From contig NZ_JALKAJ010000002.1 of NCBI RefSeq assembly GCF_023015615.1, forward strand, positions 882,501 through 946,500: 64,000 nt of DNA, written 5' to 3'. The notes under the pieces were generated by a model that saw nothing but the letters and a program-made list of their open reading frames with translations, made no database searches and was not told where the DNA came from. Position numbers and translations under genes: made by a program. This document shows positions 35,187-43,370 of the stretch, piece by piece (positions within the stretch are counted from its first letter, which is position 1; every line of letters begins with the position of its first letter). This DNA is from Qipengyuania sp. S6317L1 (lineage in GTDB: Bacteria; Pseudomonadota; Alphaproteobacteria; Sphingomonadales; Sphingomonadaceae).

Positions 35187-36419
35187 ATGACTGACGCCGC
35201 GACCACTACCGCAAGCCCCAAGGGCGACCTGTTCTCCAAGTTTGACGAGATGATCCAGCTGCGCGAGACGATCCTCGCGACTGGGGTGGAAGATCCGTAT
35301 AATCTTGTGATGGAAAAGGTGCTCTCGCCTACCCGTGCCATTTGCAACGGGCGCGATACAATCCTGCTTGGCACCTATAACTATATGGGTATGACCTTCG
35401 ATCCTGACGTTCTCGAAGCGGGCAAGGATGCGCTTGAGAACTTTGGCTCGGGCACCACCGGAAGCCGCGTCCTCAATGGCACTTATCAAGGGCACAAGGA
35501 GTGCGAAGAGGCGCTCAAAGAATTTTACGGGATGGACCATGCGATGGTCTTCTCAACCGGGTATCAGGCCAACCTCGGTATCATTTCGACCATCGCGGGC
35601 AAAGGCGATTATGTCATCCTCGACATCGATAGCCATGCCTCGATTTACGATGGCTGCGCGATGGGCAAGGCCGAGATTGTGCCTTTCCGCCACAACGATA
35701 TCGAAGCGCTGGAAAAACGCCTGCGCCGTTTGCCGGAGGATGCCGGCAAGCTGGTCGTTCTCGAAGGCGTTTATTCGATGCTGGGCGATGTTGCCCCGCT
35801 TAAGGAAATGGTCGCGCTGTCCAAGAAATATGGCGCGATGGTGCTGGTCGACGAAGCGCACTCGATGGGCTTTATCGGAGAGAATGGCCGCGGGGTGTGC
35901 GAAGAACAGGGCGTGATCGACGATGTCGATTTCATCATCGGCACTTTCTCGAAAAGCGTCGGCACGGTTGGCGGTTTCTGCGTGTCCAACCACCCGAAAT
36001 TCGACGTCATGCGCCTGGTGTGCCGACCCTACGTCTTCACAGCGTCCCTTCCGCCAAGCGTAGTCGCTACCGCTGCGACGTCGATCCGCAAGCTGATGCA
36101 TGGCGCCAACAAGCGCGCACACCTTTGGGAAAATTCGCGAACGCTGCACAAGGGCCTGACCGATCTGGGCTTCAAGATTGGCACCGAGACGCCGCAGAGC
36201 GCGATCATCGCAGTCATCATGCCTGACTTGCCGCAAGGTGCGATGATGTGGGAGGCGCTCTTGAAAGAGGGTCTTTATGTCAACCTTGCCCGCCCACCGG
36301 CAACACCAGCCAATATGACGCTACTACGGTGTTCGCTTTGCGCTGAACACTCGAGCGAAGAGGTGCAAACCATCCTCGCCATGTTCGAGCGGGCCGGCAA
36401 AGCGGTAGGCATTATCTAA
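35187..36419 (+). CDS. spt: Serine palmitoyltransferase
   Basis: 410 residues, PLP enzyme of the alpha-oxoamine synthase family. It condenses serine with an acyl thioester to 3-ketosphinganine, the first step of sphingolipid synthesis. PLP Lys is in GTFSKSVGTVGGF (about 265), and His-Asp partners in VFSTGYQANLG and LVDEAHSMGFIG. It is soluble with no TM segment, like the Sphingomonas enzyme. The upstream ACP and the lack of the succinyl/glycine context support SPT over KBL or AONS. Later sphingolipid genes are not in the window. Confidence 0.93.
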   Translation: MTDAATTTASPKGDLFSKFDEMIQLRETILATGVEDPYNLVMEKVLSPTRAICNGRDTILLGTYNYMGMTFDPDVLEAGKDALENFGSGTTGSRVLNGTYQGHKECEEALKEFYGMDHAMVFSTGYQANLGIISTIAGKGDYVILDIDSHASIYDGCAMGKAEIVPFRHNDIEALEKRLRRLPEDAGKLVVLEGVYSMLGDVAPLKEMVALSKKYGAMVLVDEAHSMGFIGENGRGVCEEQGVIDDVDFIIGTFSKSVGTVGGFCVSNHPKFDVMRLVCRPYVFTASLPPSVVATAATSIRKLMHGANKRAHLWENSRTLHKGLTDLGFKIGTETPQSAIIAVIMPDLPQGAMMWEALLKEGLYVNLARPPATPANMTLLRCSLCAEHSSEEVQTILAMFERAGKAVGII

Positions 36420-36426
36420 GCGCAAC

Positions 36427-37221
36427 ATGGCTGATCCGGTCCTGATCGAAGAAGATGCAGCGGTCGCAACCGTAACTCTGAACCGCCCGGATCGTTTGAA
36501 CGCCATGGATGAGGCGCTGATTACCGATCTGGCCACCTATTTTCGCGGGTTGCACGATCGCCACGATATCCGCGTCGTGATTTTAAAGGCTGCGGGCCGC
36601 GCCTTTTGCGCCGGGCTCGATCTTGAAGCGTGGCGACCGCCTGAGGACACAGGCGCGGTCCAGCATAGCTGGCGCACCCAGCGCAGCATCGCAACGGTGA
36701 TGCAGCTTATGCGCTCGTGTCCTCAGCCGATCATCGCCCTTGCGCAAGGGGCGGCCTGTGGCGGGGGTCTTTCCCTTTTACTGTCGAGCGATATCCGTTT
36801 TTGCACGCCCGACTTCCGGATGAACGCCGCTTACATCAAAATCGGACTGGGCGGCTGCGATATGGGGTCGAGCTATTTCCTTCCCCGCCTCGTCGGCTCC
36901 TCGCTCGCCTCGGAGATGATCCTCACAGGGCGCTTCGTGAACGCCGAGCGCGCCCTTTCGAGCGGGTTTGTGAGCGCCGTCGTGGAGGCTGACGGTTTAG
37001 GCGCAGCAGCGCAGGAGATCATTGATGAGATGCTTCTGACGGCGCCCATGGGTCTGCGGCTCAGCAAGGATGCGCTTAACAGGAATATCGATGCGCCCGG
37101 TTTTGAAGCAGCGCTGGCGCTTGAGGATCGCCAGCAAGTGCTGCTCTCTCAAACCCAGGATTCGACAGAAGCCCAGCGCGCATTTCTTGAAAAGCGGCGG
37201 CCGGAATATCGCGACCGCTAG
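36427..37221 (+). CDS. Enoyl-CoA hydratase/isomerase family protein
   Basis: 264 residues, crotonase fold. Near the N-terminus is VTLNRPDRLNAMDEAL, then the oxyanion-hole segment KAAGRAFCAGLDLEAW and the second ALAQGAACGGGLSLLLSSDIRF. The substrate is not told by sequence. Starts 7 bp after spt and so is in the acp-spt operon, but whether it takes part in sphingolipid synthesis is an inference. The catalytic Glu pair is not certain. Confidence 0.92.
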   Translation: MADPVLIEEDAAVATVTLNRPDRLNAMDEALITDLATYFRGLHDRHDIRVVILKAAGRAFCAGLDLEAWRPPEDTGAVQHSWRTQRSIATVMQLMRSCPQPIIALAQGAACGGGLSLLLSSDIRFCTPDFRMNAAYIKIGLGGCDMGSSYFLPRLVGSSLASEMILTGRFVNAERALSSGFVSAVVEADGLGAAAQEIIDEMLLTAPMGLRLSKDALNRNIDAPGFEAALALEDRQQVLLSQTQDSTEAQRAFLEKRRPEYRDR

Positions 37222-37310
37222 GCGTTGCTGCCGGGCGAATTCTGGACTTGCGTCAAGTCCACTAACCTAATGGGCTATATCCGGCCTTTTCGCCAACCAA
37301 TCTGAGCAGC

Positions 37311-37961
37311 TCAAGAATTCCTGACATCTGTCGCGGAATCGCAGATGTGCGCCTCACCTGAGCTCTCATCGCTTCCGGCCAATTGCGTAAACAGGACAAA
37401 ACCGCCAACCACGAGCACAACGAATAGCGTTGTAAGCAGTCCCAGATACTTATCGATGATCGCCTTGATCGGCGCGCCGAAGATCTGGAACAAAATGCCC
37501 ACCAACATGAAAATGAGCGATCGTCCAGCGAGAGCCGCCAAGGTGAAAGTCGCAAGGTTCATCTCGATAAACCCGGCGGTTATGGTCATCAGCTTGAAAG
37601 GAACGGGGGTCCCCGCCGCGAAAAAGACCGCCATCGCGCCCTGCTCGCGGATGTAGCACGCCGCCACTGGAAAACTCTCGGTGAGGCCAAGCAGACCGAT
37701 CACCCATGCGCCAACAGCATCGTAGAGGAAGTATCCGATGCCATATCCCAAAAGCCCGCCGGCAACCGACGCCAAAGTGCATATGGTTGCAAACCGGATC
37801 GCCTTCTTCGGCTCGGCCAGACACATAAGGCCCAGCAGAGGATGGGGAGGAATGGGAAAGAAGCTCGATTCGATGAAGCTGAAGAAAGCCAGCCACCCTA
37901 CCGCATAGGGGTGCGCCGCTTTTTCCAGCGTCCAATTGTACAATCCTCTGAGCCAAGCCAT
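37311..37961 (-). CDS. DedA/YqaA family membrane protein
   Basis: 216 residues with hydrophobic segments near 20-40, 55-80, 105-130, 140-165 and 180-200. The SSFFPIPPHPLLGLMCLAEP element and the G-rich GGLLGYGIGYFLYD are typical of the YqaA branch of the VTT/DedA superfamily. Such proteins move lipids such as undecaprenyl phosphate or phosphatidylethanolamine in other bacteria; specificity here is unknown. The gene is convergent with the enoyl-CoA hydratase. Confidence 0.88.
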   Translation of the reverse strand: MAWLRGLYNWTLEKAAHPYAVGWLAFFSFIESSFFPIPPHPLLGLMCLAEPKKAIRFATICTLASVAGGLLGYGIGYFLYDAVGAWVIGLLGLTESFPVAACYIREQGAMAVFFAAGTPVPFKLMTITAGFIEMNLATFTLAALAGRSLIFMLVGILFQIFGAPIKAIIDKYLGLLTTLFVVLVVGGFVLFTQLAGSDESSGEAHICDSATDVRNS

Positions 37962-38051
37962 TTGCGTGTGATCCCAATTAATCCGCGTGCGAATGGCCAG
38001 CGGAAAAGCGGGGACTAAGGCAGCCCCAAAAGAGACGCAACCTCAAAAAAC

Positions 38052-38066
38052 TAACCCATTTGGTTA
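38052..38066 (+). promoter_or_regulatory. Palindrome TAACC-N5-GGTTA upstream of the GTA promoter
   Basis: TAACC at 38052-38056 and GGTTA at 38062-38066 form a perfect inverted repeat with a 5-base spacer. It ends 8 bases before the -35 box, a position normal for an activator. The left arm reads CTAACCCAT, similar to a CtrA half-site (TTAACCAT). Candidate operator for control of GTA transcription. Confidence 0.45.
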
Positions 38067-38073
38067 TTTTCTA

Positions 38074-38102
38074 TTGACATCGTGACGCTATTTGGCTAGA
38101 AA
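38074..38102 (+). promoter_or_regulatory. Consensus sigma-70 promoter ahead of the GTA cluster
   Basis: TTGACA at 38074-38079, 17 bases, then TAGAAA at 38097-38102: a perfect -35, an optimal spacer and a -10 with good fit. Transcription would start near 38108, giving a short RNA ended by the terminator at 38156-38187. Confidence 0.75.
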
Positions 38103-38107
38103 AAGGC

Positions 38108-38187
38108 AGCATCGCAAAAGTGTGAGTCGCTCCCGAGCGATAACACACCCCATTCGGCAGCCTCCCGCCCGGAGCGCTGCCTTTTTT
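38108..38187 (+). ncRNA. Candidate ~80-nt RNA or attenuator leader of the GTA cluster
   Basis: Between the consensus promoter and the terminator, about 80 bases hold a strong hairpin (GTGTG-...-CACAC, 38120-38148, with an inner TCGCTC/GAGCGA stem) and the terminator hairpin (38156-38181 plus T6). No open frame covers it convincingly. It is either a separate small RNA or a leader that stops most transcripts before the small terminase gene. It does not match an RNA family I know. Confidence 0.6.
38156..38187 (+). terminator. Rho-independent terminator before GTA gene 1
   Basis: GGCAGC-CTCC at 38156-38165 pairs with GGAG-C-GCTGCC at 38171-38181, followed by six T (38182-38187). It is a strong hairpin and sits 25 bases before the small terminase ATG, so it can act as an attenuator. 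An extra GGCAGC at 38105-38110 could compete for pairing if the transcript starts that early. Confidence 0.85.
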
Positions 38188-38211
38188 GTTATCTGGGGAC
38201 GGAGGAAGCTT

Positions 38212-38694
38212 ATGGCCGGTCGCAGAGGGCCGAGAACCAAGATTAAGAGCCAACTCAAAGAAGGAGAAAACGTCAAGCTGAACCGCCACTGGCGCGGGCT
38301 ATTTCTCGACTATCTTGCTGAAAGTTCAAACGTCACCCAATCCGCACAAAAGGCCGGAATTAATCCTAGCCGGGCATACAAAATCCGCCGCGAAGAGCCA
38401 GAATTTGCCCGTCAGTGGTTAGCGGCTTTGTGGGAAGGCTACACTCATCTGGAAATGGAAATTCTCGGCCGTCTGCGCGAAGGCAAGCTGCAAACAGCAG
38501 ACGGCGACAAATATGATTTTGCCAACGCCATCCGTTTGCTGGCAGCGCATCGCGAAAATGCGGCGCGCGCCCAGGCGCAGCAACGCAACGTAAGCGCGAT
38601 TGAAGTACGCGCATCGATTGACCGCAAGGTTGATGCCATTCGCGAACAGGTTCGCCGCGAGAAAGAGCGCGCAAGATCGGAAAAACAGGGATGA
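38212..38694 (+). CDS. GTA gp1-like small terminase subunit
   Basis: 160 residues from the ATG at 38212, which has GGAGG 6 bases upstream. A helix-turn-helix at about 37-62 (SNVTQSAQKAGINPSRAYKIRREEPEF) is typical of small terminases that bind DNA before packaging. The second half is a charged helix rich in Arg and Glu. It is the first gene of the GTA cluster and overlaps the large terminase by 4 nt (ATGA). RcGTA packages at random, and its gp1 lacks sequence-specific recognition; the same is inferred here. Confidence 0.85.
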   Translation: MAGRRGPRTKIKSQLKEGENVKLNRHWRGLFLDYLAESSNVTQSAQKAGINPSRAYKIRREEPEFARQWLAALWEGYTHLEMEILGRLREGKLQTADGDKYDFANAIRLLAAHRENAARAQAQQRNVSAIEVRASIDRKVDAIREQVRREKERARSEKQG

Positions 38695-40016
38695 GCGAAC
38701 GTCTCGATTGGATACTGTCCGCATCGCCTGAAACGCGGAACCGGGTGGTTGCTGCACTCAATGCTGATGAACGCAAGGAGCTTGATTGGCATTGGTTCAT
38801 GCAGGCGCGCGAACCTCAATTACCGCCAGCAGGCGATTGGCGCATCTGGCTCATCATGGCCGGACGAGGGTTCGGAAAAACGCGCGCGGGCGCAGAATGG
38901 GTCCGCCTGATTGCCGAGGAGAATTGCGAGGCGCGCATTGCCCTTGTCTCGTCCTCGTTAACGGAAGCACGTTCGGTCATGGTCGAAGGAGAGAGTGGTT
39001 TGCTTGCCTGCTGTCCTCCTGATCGCCAGCCAATTTTTGAGTCATCCTTGCGCCGTGTGCGGTTTCCCAATGGAGCGCAGGCGCAATTGTTTTCGGCGGC
39101 AGAACCGGAGAGTTTGCGTGGGCCGCAGTTCAGTCACGCCTGGTGCGATGAAATCGGGAAATGGCCACTGTCACACGACCGCTCGACGCGGGCATGGGAC
39201 AACCTTCTTATGGGGCTGCGACTAGGAAGTGATCCGCGTACAGTTGTGACCACAACGCCGCGCGCGGTGCCCATTGTGCAGCGCCTGATTGATGGACAGA
39301 AAAACGAAAGCGTCGTGCTCACCCACGGCTCAACCTACGACAATGCGGCCAATTTGCCCCGGCGATTTCTGGAGGCGATCAACAGCGAATTTGGCGGCAC
39401 ACAGCTGGCACGCCAGGAAATTGCTGGCGAGATGCTCACCGATCTCGAAGGAGCCCTGTGGCGGCGATCGACCATCGAACAGGCCCGCGATCCAGTTCAT
39501 TCTGACGACTTGCGGCGCATTGTCGTGGGCGTTGACCCACCTGTCTCATCGTCTGGCGACGAATGCGGCATAGTCGTCGCTGGCATTGGCCAGGACGGGA
39601 TTGGCCGCGTGCTTGCGGACTGTTCGATTTCTCACGCAAAGCCCCATGCCTGGGCCGAGCGCGTAGCCACAGCAGCCGGTGAATGGAATGCCGACCGCGT
39701 GGTTGCCGAAGCCAATCAGGGCGGCGCAATGGTCGAAAGCGTACTGCGTGCGGCAAACGCGCAGCTGCCCATTCGACTGGTCCATGCAAGCCGGGGCAAG
39801 GTCGCGCGCGCTGAGCCGGTCGCTGCGCTCTATGAAGCGGGCAAGGTTTACCATTGCGGCTCGTTTCCCGCGCTCGAAGACCAAATGTGCGGGCTGCTTA
39901 TCGGCGGCGAATATGCAGGGCCTGGACGCTCGCCGGACCGCGCCGATGCACTTGTATGGGCACTGACAGAATTGATGCTTGGCCCGCGAACCAATCCGAG
40001 CGTGCGCTCGATATAG
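38691..40016 (+). CDS. GTA gp2, terminase large subunit
   Basis: 441 residues: ATPase-nuclease motor of DNA packaging. Walker A is MAGRGFGKTRAGAEW (about 54-68), Walker B AWCDEIGKW (about 150), and the nuclease region has VVGVDPPVSSSGDECG, VVAEANQGG and RSPDRADALVWALTEL, giving the Asp/Glu metal ligands. It is intact and full length, with TerS coupled upstream. In GTAs this motor fills heads with host DNA rather than with its own genome. Confidence 0.95.
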   Translation: MSERLDWILSASPETRNRVVAALNADERKELDWHWFMQAREPQLPPAGDWRIWLIMAGRGFGKTRAGAEWVRLIAEENCEARIALVSSSLTEARSVMVEGESGLLACCPPDRQPIFESSLRRVRFPNGAQAQLFSAAEPESLRGPQFSHAWCDEIGKWPLSHDRSTRAWDNLLMGLRLGSDPRTVVTTTPRAVPIVQRLIDGQKNESVVLTHGSTYDNAANLPRRFLEAINSEFGGTQLARQEIAGEMLTDLEGALWRRSTIEQARDPVHSDDLRRIVVGVDPPVSSSGDECGIVVAGIGQDGIGRVLADCSISHAKPHAWAERVATAAGEWNADRVVAEANQGGAMVESVLRAANAQLPIRLVHASRGKVARAEPVAALYEAGKVYHCGSFPALEDQMCGLLIGGEYAGPGRSPDRADALVWALTELMLGPRTNPSVRSI

Positions 40017-40060
40017 GTCCGGTGGGGCCAACCGCTCAACAATCATAAAGGAAATTGCCA

Positions 40061-41218
40061 ATGGCTTGGCTCGATCAGTTGCTCTCCGCCGTTAAAGGCG
40101 GGGAGGATGCCCGCGTGCCTTTAGCGCGCGGGATTGCGCAAGGGTGGACACCGGCATTTGTCGAAGGTGGAGGCCCAAAACCTTACCAATACGAACGCTG
40201 CGTGCGTGAGGGCTTTCTCGCCAATCCCATCGCCCAGCGCGCGGTGCGGATTGTGGCCGAAGGCGTGGGGCAAGCCCCCACCACAAGCAATAATGAACAG
40301 CTCGCCAATCTCATCACCGCGACCAGTGCGGGACAGTCGCTGATCGAAACACTCGCTTCGCATCTGCTTTTGCACGGCAATGGCTTTGTGCAGATCATCA
40401 AGGATGCAAGCGGCCGGCCCATAGAACTCTTTGCCTTGCGTCCCGACCGGGTAAGCGTCGTGGCAGGCCCTGACGGGTGGCCATGCGCATACAATTATTC
40501 GGTGCTCGGCGACAAAATCACTTTGCCGGTAGAAGACGAAGATGGGTGGCCGAGCGTCATCCAGATCAAGACGATGCACCCCCTCGACGATTACATGGGA
40601 GCGGGCGCTCTGGCTGCGGCCACGCAGGCCGTTGCGATCCACAATGCGGCGTCGGAATGGAACCGCGCTCTGCTCGAGAACGCGGCGCGACCGTCTGGTG
40701 CTCTGGTTTACGAACAGGGCGACGGGTCTGGCCTTACTCACGAGCAATTCGAGCGGCTGAAAGGGGAACTTGAGGCGGCGTTTTCGGGCTCGGTCAATGC
40801 AGGACGGCCAATGCTGCTCGATGGCGGGCTGCGCTGGCAATCGATGGCCATGTCTCCTGCCGATATGGATTTTGCGACCCTTAAAAGCGCAGCGGCCCGA
40901 GAGATCGCGCTCGCCTTTGGCGTGCCGCCGATGCTGCTCGGGCTGCCGGGTGACAACACATATGCAAATTACCGCGAGGCCAATCGCGCGCTTTGGCGCC
41001 TTACTCTGCTGCCGCTTGCCGAAAAGCTTTTTTCAGCACTTCGAGAAGGTCTCTCTCCCTGGTTCAGGGACGGCACCATCGGGATCGATCTCGATCGCAT
41101 CACCGCGCTTTCCGAAGACCGCGAGCGGCTCTGGAAGCAGGTGTCTGACGCTGATTTTCTTACCCGCAGCGAAAAACGCGAATTGCTGGGACTTAAAGCG
41201 GAGGACAAGGTTCAATGA
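40061..41218 (+). CDS. GTA gp3, portal protein
   Basis: 385 residues, HK97-type phage portal. I take the ATG at 40061, with AAAGGAAA upstream. The segment SLIETLASHLLLHGNGFVQIIKDASGRPIELFALRPDRV is the portal wing signature, and AAREIALAFGVPPMLLGLPGDNTYANYREANRALW the stem/crown block. It forms the dodecameric DNA gate of the capsid. It overlaps the next gene by 4 nt. Confidence 0.95.
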   Translation: MAWLDQLLSAVKGGEDARVPLARGIAQGWTPAFVEGGGPKPYQYERCVREGFLANPIAQRAVRIVAEGVGQAPTTSNNEQLANLITATSAGQSLIETLASHLLLHGNGFVQIIKDASGRPIELFALRPDRVSVVAGPDGWPCAYNYSVLGDKITLPVEDEDGWPSVIQIKTMHPLDDYMGAGALAAATQAVAIHNAASEWNRALLENAARPSGALVYEQGDGSGLTHEQFERLKGELEAAFSGSVNAGRPMLLDGGLRWQSMAMSPADMDFATLKSAAAREIALAFGVPPMLLGLPGDNTYANYREANRALWRLTLLPLAEKLFSALREGLSPWFRDGTIGIDLDRITALSEDRERLWKQVSDADFLTRSEKRELLGLKAEDKVQ

Positions 41219-41520
41219 CCCGTTCAGACACACTCGCCAGCCTCATGGCGCAAGCCAATCAAGATGGCGCAGACATCGTGACCTTGCGCGCGATCCTTGA
41301 GGAAACCACCGAGATCGCAACCGACCGGGTCCTGGATCGCCTGGGCCTTGCAGATCCGGGCGCAGAGAATGATCTCGATGAACTGCGCGAGCTTTTGCAG
41401 GCATGGCGCGATGCAAAGGCAAGTGCCTGGAAAGCTTTCATCGAGTGGCTCATTCGCGGATTTCTTGCGATGCTTTTGATCGGCATCGCGGTGCGCCTCG
41501 GCGTATGGGAATTGCTGTGA
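41215..41520 (+). CDS. DUF6127 protein (GTA gp3.5-like)
   Basis: 101 residues. The first ~75 are acidic and helical; the last ~20 are a hydrophobic helix (AMLLIGIAVRLGVWELL), so it is probably a small membrane-associated protein. The place between portal and protease corresponds to RcGTA orf 3.5. DUF6127 is my recall of the family name; the function is unknown. It overlaps both neighbours. Confidence 0.7.
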   Translation: MTRSDTLASLMAQANQDGADIVTLRAILEETTEIATDRVLDRLGLADPGAENDLDELRELLQAWRDAKASAWKAFIEWLIRGFLAMLLIGIAVRLGVWELL

Positions 41521-41939
41521 TGAGAGCGCCAGGATCTGCGCAGAAGCCCTTGCGATTTGCAGGTTATGCCGGGCTCTTCAATATCGCTGATGCCGACCGC
41601 GATACGATACTGCCCGGAGCCTTTGCTGCGACGCTCGCCAATCGCACAACGGCGGTCCCGCTCCTGTGGCAACACAGGCCAGATCAAAAGATAGGCGAGA
41701 TCGAAACCGTCACCGAAGACGAACGCGGCCTTCGTGTGGTCGCGCGCATTGATCGAACGGGCAGCCGCGCGGCCCGAATGCTCGTCAAGGGAGAGGTTTC
41801 AGGCCTCAGCTTCGGCTACCGCGCGCGGCGCGCATCGCACACCGAGACGGGACGCCAACTGGCAGAGATTGATCTGTTCGAAGTCAGCCTTGTGACCCAC
41901 CCCTTGCAACATGGCGCCCGTGTCCATTTTGTGACCTGA
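41520..41939 (+). CDS. GTA gp4, prohead protease
   Basis: 139 residues from the ATG at 41520, which overlaps the upstream TGA (TGATG). HK97 prohead protease type: FAGYAGLFNIADADRD at the N-terminus, PLLWQHRPDQKIGEI with the catalytic His, and GLSFGYRA with the catalytic Ser. It matures the major capsid protein. It is followed by an intrinsic terminator hairpin before the capsid gene. Confidence 0.93.
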   Translation: MRAPGSAQKPLRFAGYAGLFNIADADRDTILPGAFAATLANRTTAVPLLWQHRPDQKIGEIETVTEDERGLRVVARIDRTGSRAARMLVKGEVSGLSFGYRARRASHTETGRQLAEIDLFEVSLVTHPLQHGARVHFVT

Positions 41940-41964
41940 CCGCCTTTTCAATGACCCCCCCACG

Positions 41965-41990
41965 GGCCGCCATCATGGGCGGCCTTTTTT
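41965..41990 (+). terminator. Intrinsic terminator between the protease and capsid genes
   Basis: GGCCGCC at 41965-41971 pairs with GGCGGCC over a short loop, followed by six T at 41985-41990. It lies inside a cluster in which the other genes overlap or are closely spaced, immediately before the most abundant structural gene. Confidence 0.85.
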
Positions 41991-42017
41991 ATGCCCAACA
42001 GAAAGGCCAACTACCCC

Positions 42018-43193
42018 ATGGATACCAATTCTACCCCACTGACTGGCTCCGCTGCTGCTCTGGCAGTTGCAGACGACCAGATGGAGCAAAGCTTCGATAT
42101 TGTCGCTCGCCAGGACCAGGCCGAGGCTGATATCAAAACGCTGCGCACCGACGTTGATGAAGTGAAAGCGCGCCTCGACAAGGTTTCACGCGCCGCATCA
42201 CGCCCAGCCATCGGCAGCGCGGCGGCTGCACAAAGCGAAGAGGTCAAAGGCTTTGTTGACGGCTACCTTCGCCGGGGCCGCGAGACAGAAGTCAAATCAA
42301 TCAACGGTGCGTCTCCACAAGACGGCGGCTTTGCAGTGCCTCGGAAAATCGACCAGATGATCGCAAGCGAGCTTGTCGAAATCAGTCCGATCCGCGCGAT
42401 CGCCCAAGTCGTGCAGACCGGCACTTCGGGCTATCGCAAACTCGTCGCTACTGGCGGCACGGCCTCGGGATGGGTAAGCGAAGTGGCCCCGCGCCCGGAA
42501 ACGGACGCGCCTAACTTTGCTGAAATCGCGCCGCCCACCGGCGACCTGTTCGCCAATCCAGCCGCCAGCCAGGCGATGCTTGACGATGCGGCATTCGACC
42601 TCGAAACGTGGCTCGCCAATGAAATTGCAGTGGAGTTCGCCCGCGCCGAGGGTTCCGCATTCGTCGACGGTACTGGCACAAACCAACCCGAAGGCTTCCT
42701 GCGTTCCCCCACAAGCACCGCTGAAGACGGCGTGCGTCCGTTCAAAACGGTTCAGTACATCGGTTCAGGCGATGCCAACGGTTTCGACGCAGCACCAGAC
42801 GCCAAGCTCATCGACCTCATTCATTCGCTCAAGTCCGGCCACCGTCAGGGCGCAAGCTTCGTGATGAATTCCGCAACGCTTGCCAGCGTTCGTAAGCTCA
42901 AGACCTCGGACGGTGCATTTCTGTGGCAACCCGGTATGGTCGAGGGCCAACCAGACCGCCTTCTTGGCTACCCGGTGGTTGAGGCTGAAGATATGCCGGA
43001 TGTCGCAAGCGGTGAATTCCCGATCGCCTTTGGCAACTTCCGCCACGGCTATCTGATCGCTGAACATTCAGCGACCCGCGTGCTGCGCGATCCGTTCACG
43101 AACAAACCTTTTGTCCACTTCTACGCGACCAAGCGTGTCGGGGGCCAGGTGCTCGATTCAAACGCGATCAAGCTTCTCAAAATCGAAGCCTAA
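42018..43193 (+). CDS. GTA gp5, major capsid protein
   Basis: 391 residues from the ATG at 42018. The first ~70 residues are a coiled-coil scaffold region (delta domain, with LRTDVDEVKARLDKVSR) that would be cut off by gp4; the HK97 fold starts near 85 with GFAVPRKIDQMIASELVEISPIR. AEGSAFVDGTGTNQPEGFL and the C-terminal RVGGQVLDSNAIKLLKIEA are typical. It is the most conserved GTA protein. Paired hairpins follow it at 43205-43271. Confidence 0.96.
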   Translation: MDTNSTPLTGSAAALAVADDQMEQSFDIVARQDQAEADIKTLRTDVDEVKARLDKVSRAASRPAIGSAAAAQSEEVKGFVDGYLRRGRETEVKSINGASPQDGGFAVPRKIDQMIASELVEISPIRAIAQVVQTGTSGYRKLVATGGTASGWVSEVAPRPETDAPNFAEIAPPTGDLFANPAASQAMLDDAAFDLETWLANEIAVEFARAEGSAFVDGTGTNQPEGFLRSPTSTAEDGVRPFKTVQYIGSGDANGFDAAPDAKLIDLIHSLKSGHRQGASFVMNSATLASVRKLKTSDGAFLWQPGMVEGQPDRLLGYPVVEAEDMPDVASGEFPIAFGNFRHGYLIAEHSATRVLRDPFTNKPFVHFYATKRVGGQVLDSNAIKLLKIEA

Positions 43194-43204
43194 TAGCCCA
43201 GAGC

Positions 43205-43271
43205 GGGACCGTCTTAAGGCAGGTCCCACGCCTTCCCGGCAAGGTTGAGTTCCCCCTTGCTCCCTTGCCGG
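43205..43271 (+). repeat. Two hairpins after the capsid gene
   Basis: GGGACC at 43205-43210 pairs with GGTCCC at 43222-43227, and CCGGCAAGG at 43236-43244 pairs with CCTTGCCGG at 43263-43271. Neither has a T-run, so they look like RNA stabilisers or processing sites rather than terminators. Confidence 0.65.
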
Positions 43272-43370
43272 CACACCCGCGCCCGCGCTGCCCTTCTCAA
43301 TGCTTCACTCCAGCGAGAAGACGGCGGCGCGGGCGCACCTTTGATTTGTTTTCGAATGTGGGAGACCGCA

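Noticed and set aside
37244..37260. GGACTTG-CGT-CAAGTCC hairpin between the enoyl-CoA hydratase and DedA genes as a terminator
   Set aside because: A 7-bp stem without a T-run on either strand; it could still be a weak bidirectional terminator.
38092..38211. Upstream extension of the small terminase reading frame
   Set aside because: It would run through the promoter, hairpin and terminator; the GGAGG before the ATG at 38212 decides the start.
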